From positions 1,850,001 to 1,914,000 of the forward strand of contig NZ_CP071794.1 in NCBI RefSeq assembly GCF_017498565.1: a DNA stretch of 64,000 nucleotides, read 5' to 3'. Under the pieces are notes generated by a model. The model was not told the origin of the DNA, made no database searches, and saw only the letters and a list, made by a program, of their open reading frames with translations. Positions within the stretch are counted from its first letter, which is position 1, and the number at the start of each line of letters is the position of its first letter. Both the position numbers and the translations under genes were made by a program. Of the stretch, positions 25,520 through 32,968 are shown piece by piece. The DNA is from Parasphingorhabdus cellanae (lineage in GTDB: Bacteria > Pseudomonadota > Alphaproteobacteria > Sphingomonadales > Sphingomonadaceae).

Positions 25520-26767
25520 CTAAGGAAGAAACCGAACAGTTTCACGTTCTTGGCTCGCGCTGGAGCGATTGGAATAGCCGACCAATATTTGCACTGCCTT
25601 GACCGTTTTCGATATCTTTGGGCTGCTATTTGCTTTCCGGTGATCGATATCCTGGAACGGCCATTCCATTTCCCCATCCCAATATTTTGCGAGGAAGCTG
25701 CGTGCGGTTGGAATGCCTCTTCCGTCAGGCAGTTCGTAAGTCCAAAGGTCCAGATCAACGCATTCAGCGATCGTCGCGAGTTTTGTTGTCCCTTCAACAA
25801 CATAGTGCGAATAATGCCAGCTGCGGGTGCGTTTCAGTTCAGCGATAAAACGACCACGGCGGTCCATCTGTCTGGCCAGTCTGTGCTGTGGAAAGGCCGT
25901 TACGATATTCTCTGTAACATTTTCCAGCCGTGCATAGAGCGCAAAATGGGCCAGATAATAGTCGAAAAATATGCCGTGATTATTGCCCTTGCGCATTTCG
26001 GTCGTGCCATTTTCGCTCGTTGCCATCCAGGTGGCAAAGTCACGATACCATTGCTCAATGGCTTGATGTTCGGCTTTGCTCAGAGCCGTAGAAGGCCGCA
26101 ACAATCCAATCGCTTCGATGATCGTCGACAGATGAGAGGCTTCGATAATGCCTTCCGCGCGACCATTAACTTTACCTGGTATGCCTTGAGCAAAATTGAA
26201 ACTGGGGTTCATCCGGGTCGCAGGTGTTATGAACCAAGTCCGCAACATGCGTGCAGCTTGCTCGGCATATTTTTCTTCACCGGTCACATAATAAGCGAGC
26301 GCTAAATCCTTCGCATCATTGCTGAACCGGCGCAGCCTGTCTTTGTCAAATTCCGGCCCGTTGCGCTGGGGGTTCACCTGTCCATCGCGCCTTATGTACG
26401 GCAGGCCCGACTTCTTTGCTGGATCCGGCCACCAATAAGGCCCGATGGACGCATAGTCATGGGCGGTCGCGCCCGGAGCCGGCTTTGGTTTGTCCGTAAC
26501 GCTGTAGAGCGAGCTCCGCAAAGCTTTGTCAGCGGCTTGGACAGCAGTAGCCCGCGCCTGTTCGTCCGCCTGAATGGCGCGCAGCCATTGGGGCCGCCAG
26601 AGAAATGTTCGACGCCCTTCAAAGGCATCAGCATAGCCCTTGCTACCCTGACATGCAGGCTGATCGGGCGCCGGTTTGAAAGAATTGATGGGCACCTGGT
26701 CCGCGGCGCCCGAACTTGCCTGCGCTGCCGACAGAGCCAGCATCAAAGAGGCTAGCCCCGCGGTCAC
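25520..26767 (-). CDS. Exported PF05426 polyuronate lyase, PL38-like
   Basis: 415 residues from a GTG at 26767 that overlaps the KduD stop (GTGA). The N-terminus (MTAGLASLMLALSAAQAS) is signal-like though short of basic residues. The alginate-lyase (alpha/alpha toroid) domain has family marks: YASIGPYWWPDP at 106-116, GLPYIRRDGQVNP, NGRAEGIIEASHL at 201-213, GNNHGIFFDYY at 261-271, and SWHYSHYVVEG. The Asn-His pair and the following Tyr residues are at the expected catalytic positions. Family members beta-eliminate alginate or glucuronan. Here the adjoining DhuI/KduD route fits glucuronate-type product better than alginate. It is the last gene of the isomerase-dehydrogenase-lyase operon. Confidence 0.85.
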   Translation of the reverse strand: MTAGLASLMLALSAAQASSGAADQVPINSFKPAPDQPACQGSKGYADAFEGRRTFLWRPQWLRAIQADEQARATAVQAADKALRSSLYSVTDKPKPAPGATAHDYASIGPYWWPDPAKKSGLPYIRRDGQVNPQRNGPEFDKDRLRRFSNDAKDLALAYYVTGEEKYAEQAARMLRTWFITPATRMNPSFNFAQGIPGKVNGRAEGIIEASHLSTIIEAIGLLRPSTALSKAEHQAIEQWYRDFATWMATSENGTTEMRKGNNHGIFFDYYLAHFALYARLENVTENIVTAFPQHRLARQMDRRGRFIAELKRTRSWHYSHYVVEGTTKLATIAECVDLDLWTYELPDGRGIPTARSFLAKYWDGEMEWPFQDIDHRKANSSPKISKTVKAVQILVGYSNRSSASQERETVRFLP

Positions 26768-27522
26768 CGAGCTAGCCAGCCGCCATCTACCGCCAAAATA
26801 TGGCCGTGCACATAATTGGCTGCGTCAGAGCTCAAAAATACTGCCGCGCCGCCGAGATCGTCCGGATCGCCCCACCGGCTGGCCGGGATGCGTCCGAGAA
26901 TTTCGGCATTGCGCTGCTCATCAGCTTGCAAGGCGGCGGTGTTGTTGGTCGCGATATATCCCGGTGCGATCGCATTGACGTTGATGCCCCTGGCCGCCCA
27001 TTCGTTGGCAAGCAGCTTGGTCAGCCCGCCCACCCCGCTCTTCGACGCCGTATAGCTCGCAACTCTTATGCCGCCTTGAAAAGTCAGCATGGAGGCGATG
27101 TTTATGATCTTTCCGCCGCCGTTTTCGACCATCACCTTGGCCGCAGCCTGTGACAGAAAGAACAGGCTTTTGAGATTGGTATCCATGACCGAGTCCCAGT
27201 CATCTTCGGTAAAGTCGAGAGCGTCATTGCGGCGAATAATTCCGGCATTGTTGACCAATATGTCCAGTCCACCAAGGGCATCCTGCGCAGTGCTGACAAT
27301 ATTTTCACAAGGTTCGGTCGTCGACAAATCCGCCCGGATCAGTTCAGCTTTTCTTCCGACTGCGTGTATTTTCTCGGCGGTCTCATTGGCATCGGTACGG
27401 CCAACCAACGCGATGTCAGCACCAGCCTCTGCCAAGGCAACAGCGATGCCCTGGCCGATGCCGGTGTTGGCACCGGTCACGATGGCGACTTTCCCTGTCA
27501 GGTCAAAGTAACTGTTCGACAT
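26764..27522 (-). CDS. kduD: 2-dehydro-3-deoxy-D-gluconate 5-dehydrogenase (KduD/DhuD)
   Basis: 252 residues, a classical SDR. NAD-binding TGANTGIGQGIA near residue 17, LVNNAGIIRR, catalytic Ser in NIASMLTFQGG and the YTASK motif, then NAIAPGYIATNNTAAL and C-terminal HGHILAVDGGWLAR are characteristic of KduD. It reduces 3-deoxy-D-glycero-2,5-hexodiulosonate to 2-keto-3-deoxygluconate, the third step after lyase and isomerase. Located between the isomerase gene (35 bases upstream) and the lyase (overlapping), it fits the DhuI-DhuD pairing described in streptococcal uronate catabolism. The product feeds the kinase and aldolase encoded at 37.7-39.4 kb. Confidence 0.93.
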   Translation of the reverse strand: MSNSYFDLTGKVAIVTGANTGIGQGIAVALAEAGADIALVGRTDANETAEKIHAVGRKAELIRADLSTTEPCENIVSTAQDALGGLDILVNNAGIIRRNDALDFTEDDWDSVMDTNLKSLFFLSQAAAKVMVENGGGKIINIASMLTFQGGIRVASYTASKSGVGGLTKLLANEWAARGINVNAIAPGYIATNNTAALQADEQRNAEILGRIPASRWGDPDDLGGAAVFLSSDAANYVHGHILAVDGGWLAR

Positions 27523-27557
27523 GCTTATCCCCTCGCTTCCGTTTGTTTCCGCCGGTC

Positions 27558-28190
27558 TTAAAGACTACGGAGGTAGCCGCTAATCTCGTCATCCTGGGAA
27601 TTGGCGTAGAAATAGTCTTCGAATTTCTCGCCCGCGATTGCGGCTTTCAAAAGGTCCTGATCGACATTTTTCAGTACGGTCAGCATATCGTTGCAGGTGA
27701 CATCTTTCATCTGCGAGAGGATACCGCGATTCTTGGCCATGATCTCGGCGCGTTCTTTAGGATAGCCAATGCCACCTTCTTCCTCGAACAATTTGCGATA
27801 GCAATCCTGCAAGTTCAACTCAGCCGCCCAGCCGAAACCCTTGGCATAAGGCATGGAAATAGCATTGCCGTCATTGATCCGGTTAAACAGGAACGCATCG
27901 GTCGGATCGATAACCAAACCGCAGAATACGCCAGGCATCGCATTGCAAGCCAGCATCGATCCCATGCCTGTGCCGCAGCCCGTCACGACAAAATCCACGG
28001 CCTTGGAATTTAGAAGAATCCCGGTCAGGAGACCGTTCATCACATAGGTCAGCTGTGCGCTGTCCTCTGCGGTGTACATACCATAATTGTAAACTTCATG
28101 GCCGAAGGGTTCGGCGACCGAGGTTAGCGCCTCGTGAATGATGCCATTTTTGGCGGCTTGGCTGTTCTCGCTGATCAGTGCAATTTTCAT
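27558..28190 (-). CDS. dhuI: RpiB/LacAB-family isomerase, probable DhuI (KduI replacement)
   Basis: 210 residues from the ATG at 28190; the frame extends to 28244 without a ribosome site. The RpiB/LacA fold is marked by MKIALISENSQAAKNGIIHE, the phosphate-loop-like VVTGCGTGMGSML (GCGTG at 71-75) and NRINDGNAISMPYA at 103-116. Ordinary ribose-5-phosphate isomerase B is about 150 residues; the C-terminal extension of about 60 residues and the setting next to KduD match DhuI, which converts 4-deoxy-L-threo-5-hexosulose uronate to the KduD substrate. No KduI cupin gene is in the window. A LacI-type operator half lies 77-88 bases upstream of the start. Confidence 0.85.
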   Translation of the reverse strand: MKIALISENSQAAKNGIIHEALTSVAEPFGHEVYNYGMYTAEDSAQLTYVMNGLLTGILLNSKAVDFVVTGCGTGMGSMLACNAMPGVFCGLVIDPTDAFLFNRINDGNAISMPYAKGFGWAAELNLQDCYRKLFEEEGGIGYPKERAEIMAKNRGILSQMKDVTCNDMLTVLKNVDQDLLKAAIAGEKFEDYFYANSQDDEISGYLRSL

Positions 28191-28266
28191 AACTTCTCTC
28201 TCTGTGTCTAGCTGGCGACGCACGTTCGTTGATCCGAAGACCAACCGTTGTCGTTTATCAATTAGG

Positions 28267-28278
28267 TAACCGGTGTCA
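28267..28278. promoter_or_regulatory. LacI-type operator copy 1 (TAACCGGTGTCA)
   Basis: TAACCGGTGTCA is the exact reverse complement of the site at 35875-35886 and matches a TGACACCGGTGTCA palindrome at all but the distal half. It lies upstream of the dhuI-kduD-lyase operon and 46 bases past the LacI stop codon. Confidence 0.75.
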
Positions 28279-28324
28279 TAACTAGATGCAAGCAGAGTTT
28301 TACCTGAGATGTCGATCCGATTTT

Positions 28325-29350
28325 CTAGTTTTCTGGTGGACCGACGACGGAATCACGTTTGATCAGTGAAGAGGATAGACTTGTCTCCTCTATCGGGATC
28401 TCTCCGGGTCCGCTGATCAATTTAAGGGCGGCCGACCTTGCCATATCGACTATCGGCCAGTGCACGGTTGTCAGTGCTGGCCAAACATGGCTCGACAGCG
28501 GAGTATCATCAAAGCCGACAATCGAAAGTCCGCGCGGAATTTCGATTCCGCGCCGACGCGCCGCAATCATAACGCCAATCGCCATTTCATCATTGGAAAC
28601 AAACACCGCCGTTGGCCGGGTTTTCCCATCTAGAAGCGCCAGCCCGGCTGTTACACCGGATTCAAAAGTATAGCTTCCAGGTTCGATCATCCAAGGCTCG
28701 ACCTCCAGCCCGGCATCAGCCATGGCTTGCTCATAGCCGGCCCGCCGTTCCGCGGCCGAAATAAAGCCTTTCGGTCCTTCGACAAGTGCAATTTTCTTGT
28801 GACCGACTTCAATGAGATAGCTTACGGCCTCATGGACTGGCGCTCTGTCATTCGAAGTAACCATATGTTCCGGCGTGTCCAGTTCAACCGAAGCCATCCG
28901 GACATAACGTGTGCCATAGCTTGCGCACAGTTCCGCCAGTGCATCATTATCGGAAATAGGCGGTAGCAGAACAACACCGTAGGGACGTTGCCGCTCCAGA
29001 AAATCTTTGATCTCCTTTTCGATCGTGGGCGAATTTCGGTCCACGGGCTGCACCATCAGGCCAAATTCTGTCCCCTTAATCCCTTCGAGAATGCCCTTTT
29101 GTACACTGACCAGGAACTGAGCATTCGGGTTATCGTGAATGACCGCGATGACAAAATTACGACGCAGGGCAAGGGCGCGGGCTTGAGGATTGGGCACATA
29201 GCCAATTTCCTCGATAACTTTTTCGACATGCTGGCGGGTTTTCTCGCTGAGCAGCGACGATTTATTGATGACCCGGCTCACGGTCTTCTTTGAGACCTTG
29301 GCTAATCGTGCCACGTCGTTAATCGTTGAATTACCCCTCTGCGTCATCAT
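28325..29350 (-). CDS. LacI family regulator of the polyuronate locus
   Basis: 341 residues. The LacI headpiece is at residues 8-29 (STINDVARLAKVSKKTVSRV), the hinge helix follows at NPQARALALR, and the periplasmic-binding-like effector domain has IAVIHDNPNAQF, GVVLLPP, TAVFVSNDEMAIGVM and LSIVGFDDTPLSS. It probably represses the flanking operons until a uronate intermediate (such as 2-keto-3-deoxygluconate) binds, which is inference from position. It is the last gene after the TonB receptor-TRAP operon, separated from the TRAP permease gene by 51 bases. Three palindromic sites centred on ACCGGT in the locus are the likely targets. Start: two ATGs at 29350 and 29347. Confidence 0.92.
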   Translation of the reverse strand: MMTQRGNSTINDVARLAKVSKKTVSRVINKSSLLSEKTRQHVEKVIEEIGYVPNPQARALALRRNFVIAVIHDNPNAQFLVSVQKGILEGIKGTEFGLMVQPVDRNSPTIEKEIKDFLERQRPYGVVLLPPISDNDALAELCASYGTRYVRMASVELDTPEHMVTSNDRAPVHEAVSYLIEVGHKKIALVEGPKGFISAAERRAGYEQAMADAGLEVEPWMIEPGSYTFESGVTAGLALLDGKTRPTAVFVSNDEMAIGVMIAARRRGIEIPRGLSIVGFDDTPLSSHVWPALTTVHWPIVDMARSAALKLISGPGEIPIEETSLSSSLIKRDSVVGPPEN

Positions 29351-29401
29351 GTCCTTATCAATAGGGCAGCGGCTCAGGTCAAGCGCAGCTTGTACCGAAT
29401 C

Positions 29402-30679
29402 TTAAAATGCCTGGGGCAGGGCCAATGAGAGAGCCGGGACAAAGCTGATCAGGCCCAATGCAACGATTAACGTCATATAAAAGGGCCAGATCGTTTTCAC
29501 CAGAATTGGCACCGGGGTTTTGCCCACAGCCGAGCCGACAAACAGTACGGATCCCACCGGCGGTGTCACCAGACCAATGCCGAGATTGAGCATCAGGATA
29601 ATCCCGAAATGTACCGGATCAACCCCAACTTCCACGGCGACAGGCAGAAATATCGGTGTCGTGATGACGATCAGCGGCGCCATGTCCATGAAGGTGCCAA
29701 GCGCCAGCAACATGATGTTGATGATCAGCAATGTCAGGATCGGGTTATCTGTCATCAGGCCGATCAGCGCCGCCAACTGGGCCGGCACTTCGAGCAGCGC
29801 CAATGCAAATCCAAAGGCGGTTGCGGCAGCGATAATAAACAGCACCATTGATGCCGTTCGAACTGATTTCTGCGCCGCTTCGGCAAAGCCTTTCCACCCA
29901 AGACTGCGATAGACCAATGCTCCCACGATGGCAGTATAGATAACAGCGATGGCAGAGGATTCCGTTGGCGTGAATATTCCGCTCAATATGCCGCCCATGA
30001 TGATGACACCGGTCATCAATCCCGGTATGGCGTAGACCAGAGCGCGCAAGAATTTGCGCCAGCCAGGGAAAATGCCCCTAGGCAATCCGCGGCGGCGGGC
30101 GACAATCCAGGTGGTCAGCATCAGCATCAGTCCGGTTAGCAAACCCGGGACGATGCCAGCCAGAAACAGGTCGCCAATGGACACGCCCATGCCGGAAGCT
30201 GCTGCGTAAATGATCATATTATGAGATGGCGGGATAAGCAGGCCAACCACAGCGGCCGTCACCGTCACATTGACGGCATAGTCCGCCGGATATCCTTTGT
30301 CTTTCATCAGCGGGACCATGGTCGAGCCAATCGCCGATGCGCTGGCTATGGCTGAACCAGAGACAGCACCGAACATCATCGAGGCACCAACATCCACCAA
30401 GCCCAGTCCACCGCGCACGCGCCCAAAGGCCGCATCGGCGACCTGCACCAGCCGGTCCGCTATCCCGGCGCGATACATCAGATCACCGGCAAATATGAAA
30501 AACGGAATCGCCATAAGCGTGAACACGCTAATCCCGGCAGCCATCCGTTGCACCGCAACCACCAGCGGGATGTCGATGACCAAAAAAATGGCCAAAGCTG
30601 AGCCGAGCAATGCATAAGCTACAGGCACGCCGAGCAGTAATAGTAACAACAAAGCGCCCAGAAGAACGAGAATTTCCAT
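29402..30679 (-). CDS. TRAP transporter large permease (DctM type)
   Basis: 425 residues from the ATG at 30679, which overlaps the DctQ stop (ATGA). About twelve hydrophobic helices and family signatures are visible: PVAYALLGSALAIFLVID, GAVSGSAIASASAIGSTMVP, YPADYAVNVTVTAAVVGLLI with PPSHNMIIYA, and LNLGIGLVTPPVGSVLFV. The protein is the ion-coupled translocation subunit in the inner membrane, working with DctQ and a periplasmic binding protein. Given the locus, the cargo is probably a uronate monomer or a short unsaturated uronate. It is the most distal transport gene, followed by the LacI gene. Confidence 0.95.
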   Translation of the reverse strand: MEILVLLGALLLLLLLGVPVAYALLGSALAIFLVIDIPLVVAVQRMAAGISVFTLMAIPFFIFAGDLMYRAGIADRLVQVADAAFGRVRGGLGLVDVGASMMFGAVSGSAIASASAIGSTMVPLMKDKGYPADYAVNVTVTAAVVGLLIPPSHNMIIYAAASGMGVSIGDLFLAGIVPGLLTGLMLMLTTWIVARRRGLPRGIFPGWRKFLRALVYAIPGLMTGVIIMGGILSGIFTPTESSAIAVIYTAIVGALVYRSLGWKGFAEAAQKSVRTASMVLFIIAAATAFGFALALLEVPAQLAALIGLMTDNPILTLLIINIMLLALGTFMDMAPLIVITTPIFLPVAVEVGVDPVHFGIILMLNLGIGLVTPPVGSVLFVGSAVGKTPVPILVKTIWPFYMTLIVALGLISFVPALSLALPQAF

Positions 30680-31152
30680 CAGACATCCTCTCCGGTTGTA
30701 TTTCCGCGCCATTCATCACGGGCATGGAAAAGCGCGAATATGGCCATGAGAAAACCGGAAACCGGTAGCGGAATATAAGCAAATCCGCGGCTGAGACCGA
30801 GGGAAGGAATGACGTGATCGCGCACCAACCAGACCAGCTGCGAACCGTAAACGAACAAAATAATACCAAACAACGCAACGAGACAATGGATGACCATTCG
30901 TATTCTGCGAGCCATCGCGGGCGAGCTCATATCCTCAAGCAGCGCAATGCGGATGTGAAACCCTTCGCGCACGCCAGCCGCCGCTGCGAACAGGACATAC
31001 CAGATCATCAGCAACAAGGCGGCCTGCTCTGACCAGGAGGGGCTAGATTGCAGAACAAAACGCCCGAACACCTGCCAGCCAATCACGGCCGTCATTATGA
31101 CCAGCCCCGCTGCACCGAGCCGGATCAACCAGTCTGATGCCTTATCCAGCAT
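30679..31152 (-). CDS. TRAP transporter small permease (DctQ type)
   Basis: 157 residues with four helices typical of DctQ: LIRLGAAGLVIMTAVIGWQV, SEQAALLLMIWYVLFAAAAG, MVIHCLVALFGIILFVYGSQ and a C-terminal IPLPVSGFLMAIFALFHA. The signature REGFHIRI after the second helix is a family mark. It overlaps the permease gene downstream by four bases, and its start overlaps the DctP stop by one base (TAATG), so the three subunits are translationally coupled. Confidence 0.92.
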   Translation of the reverse strand: MLDKASDWLIRLGAAGLVIMTAVIGWQVFGRFVLQSSPSWSEQAALLLMIWYVLFAAAAGVREGFHIRIALLEDMSSPAMARRIRMVIHCLVALFGIILFVYGSQLVWLVRDHVIPSLGLSRGFAYIPLPVSGFLMAIFALFHARDEWRGNTTGEDV

Positions 31153-32174
31153 TAGCTTTTCCCCGTTCGCATGGACAACATGCGATCGACCAGTTCACGC
31201 TGTTTGGACGTCGTGACGAAGCTGTCCCACATACCGGTCATTTTGTCGGTAAAGAGCGCAGGATCGACTTCATTCACCGATACGCCGGAGGCCAAGACTG
31301 TCTTGCGGCTGCGTTCAACCTGTTCGTCCCAAAGTTGCCGCATATACGGCACGGAATCGCGTGCGGATTGGCGAACAATGGCCTGCTCCTCGGAACTCAG
31401 CTTGTCCCAGCTGATCTTCGACATCACGAACACTTCAGGAGCGAGCAGGTGCCGGGTCAGGCTGTAATAGCGTGCGACCTCGTAATGCCGCCCACTCTCA
31501 AATGACGGCCAGTTATTCTCCGCGCCATCAATTACCCCTTGGGCCAAAGACTGATAGACTTCGTCGAGCGGCATGGGTGTCGCGTCGGCTCCCAACGAGT
31601 TGACCATCGCGACATAGAGATCGGAACCGGGTACACGCAGCTTTAGTCCGCGCATGTCATCCGGCGTTTGGATCGGGCCGCGCGTGTTATAAAAGCTGCG
31701 CGCGCCAGAGTCATAGAAGCACAAGCCGATCAAGCCATGGCGTTCGAGAGACGCCAGAATTTCATCACCAATCGGCCCGTCGAGAGCGCCGCGCATATGC
31801 TCTGTCGATTCAAACAAAAACGGCAAGGCCGCTACGATTGTCAGCGGCTCGATGGAATTGAGCGGGGCCAGATTGACCCGGTTGAAATCCAGTCCCCCGA
31901 AAGTGGTGATTTCCAATGTGTCGCGTTCGTTGCCCAGCTGTCCGCCGGGATACATCTGCACGCTCAGCTTCCCATTCGTCCGCTCCTTCAGCAATTCGCC
32001 AAAGCGGATGACCGCTTGGACGGTGGGATAGCTGCCCACATGGGTATCGGCCGATGTCAACGCGCCGGATAATTTCATGCTGCACGACGCCAGCAAAGTC
32101 GCGCCTCCCGCAAGCACCGCCCGTCTGGTAAAATGGGGCTGCCGCAAGGAAGAGAGACTATCGATCCTATTCAT
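31152..32174 (-). CDS. TRAP transporter solute-binding protein (DctP type), uronate-like
   Basis: 340 residues. The N-terminus has FTRRAVLAGGATLLASCSM: a twin arginine, hydrophobic stretch and lipobox with Cys31, so it may be a Tat- or Sec-exported lipoprotein. DctP signatures are YPGGQLGNERDTLE, GLKLRVPGSDLYVAMVNSLG with the carboxylate-binding Arg, and PMPLDEVYQSLAQGVIDGAE, then NWPSFESGRHYEVARYYSLT. The Asn in GAENNWPS is at a position that contacts sugar-acid ligands in characterised homologues. A sugar acid cargo (glucuronate, galacturonate or unsaturated uronate) is likely from this pattern and its neighbours. It overlaps the hydratase gene upstream by one base (TGATG). Confidence 0.92.
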   Translation of the reverse strand: MNRIDSLSSLRQPHFTRRAVLAGGATLLASCSMKLSGALTSADTHVGSYPTVQAVIRFGELLKERTNGKLSVQMYPGGQLGNERDTLEITTFGGLDFNRVNLAPLNSIEPLTIVAALPFLFESTEHMRGALDGPIGDEILASLERHGLIGLCFYDSGARSFYNTRGPIQTPDDMRGLKLRVPGSDLYVAMVNSLGADATPMPLDEVYQSLAQGVIDGAENNWPSFESGRHYEVARYYSLTRHLLAPEVFVMSKISWDKLSSEEQAIVRQSARDSVPYMRQLWDEQVERSRKTVLASGVSVNEVDPALFTDKMTGMWDSFVTTSKQRELVDRMLSMRTGKS

Positions 32175-32950
32175 CAGATGATCGGTTTCGCTGGTATCAG
32201 CTCGATTTGCAAGCTGCCGAACCGGCCAAAGCTGACTTGCGATGTCGATCCAGCGCGCGCTTCATGCACGCCGGTGATCGCGCCCGTGGATATAAATGTA
32301 CCCGCGGGAAGAGCAATATCATGCCGTGCCGCATGAGCGCGAAGGAAGGATAGGGCTTCCAGCGCGTCCGTCGGGAAATCAGAGATATTGGATTTCCCGC
32401 AAACCACGCCATCAATTTCCGTCACAACGTCCAGTTCGGATATTTGAAGCGTCCGCCAGTCCTCGATTTCCGGGCCGACGATCAAGCCGCCATTATTGCC
32501 AAAATCACAGATCACCGCGATGGGACCGATATCATTGATCGCAGGCAACGGACTGCTCGCAATCTCTACCCCGATATGCAGCCGGTCTTCCGCTGACACC
32601 GAGCCTAAGCAAAATACCAGCTCGCCCTCAACAGCAGCAAATCCGTCATAGACCGGCATAGACTGACGTTCGTCGACTTCCGCCCTGACAATATTTTGCC
32701 GGAAGATAGGGCCGACCAGGCGCTTTGAATCAAACCGGTCAAGATAGGCGGCCGGAACGCCCCCGACCTTCCAGCCACCTACCTCGTCATGCCAGGCACG
32801 ACGAGACTGGTTCTGTACGGCATAGGCATCTTCTAGTGTTTCCGGCAGATCACCGGGAAAACCTTCCAACGTTTTTGCCTCACGCCGGGCGCGGACTAAT
32901 ATGTCTGAAATTGACAGACTTGCCTCCCGCACACCATCTGGAATCGCCAT
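32174..32950 (-). CDS. 2-keto-4-pentenoate hydratase-like (FAH superfamily), unknown role in uronate locus
   Basis: 258 residues. It matches the MhpD/HpaH branch of the fumarylacetoacetate hydrolase superfamily: EDAYAVQNQ, the WHDEVGGWKVGG loop, FAAVEGELVFCLG with metal-ligand Glu residues, PLPAINDIG, and LPAGTFISTGAITG near the C-terminus. Known members add water to 2-hydroxypenta-2,4-dienoate in aromatic meta-cleavage, or decarboxylate 2-oxo acids. No meta-cleavage genes are present. Its place between the TonB receptor and the TRAP genes, with 1-base coupling to DctP, says it acts on an imported uronate product, perhaps an unsaturated 2-keto acid. That reaction is inference. Confidence 0.85.
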   Translation of the reverse strand: MAIPDGVREASLSISDILVRARREAKTLEGFPGDLPETLEDAYAVQNQSRRAWHDEVGGWKVGGVPAAYLDRFDSKRLVGPIFRQNIVRAEVDERQSMPVYDGFAAVEGELVFCLGSVSAEDRLHIGVEIASSPLPAINDIGPIAVICDFGNNGGLIVGPEIEDWRTLQISELDVVTEIDGVVCGKSNISDFPTDALEALSFLRAHAARHDIALPAGTFISTGAITGVHEARAGSTSQVSFGRFGSLQIELIPAKPII

Positions 32951-32968
32951 TTATGCTCCGACTGCACC

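Noticed and set aside
25493..26305. Plus-strand frame of 270 codons over the PF05426 lyase gene
   Set aside because: It is antisense to a gene with clear family motifs and a signal-like N-terminus, and has no recognisable domain.
27558..28190. Calling the RpiB-fold protein ribose-5-phosphate isomerase B
   Set aside because: It is about 60 residues longer than RpiB and adjoins KduD and a polyuronate lyase, matching DhuI better.
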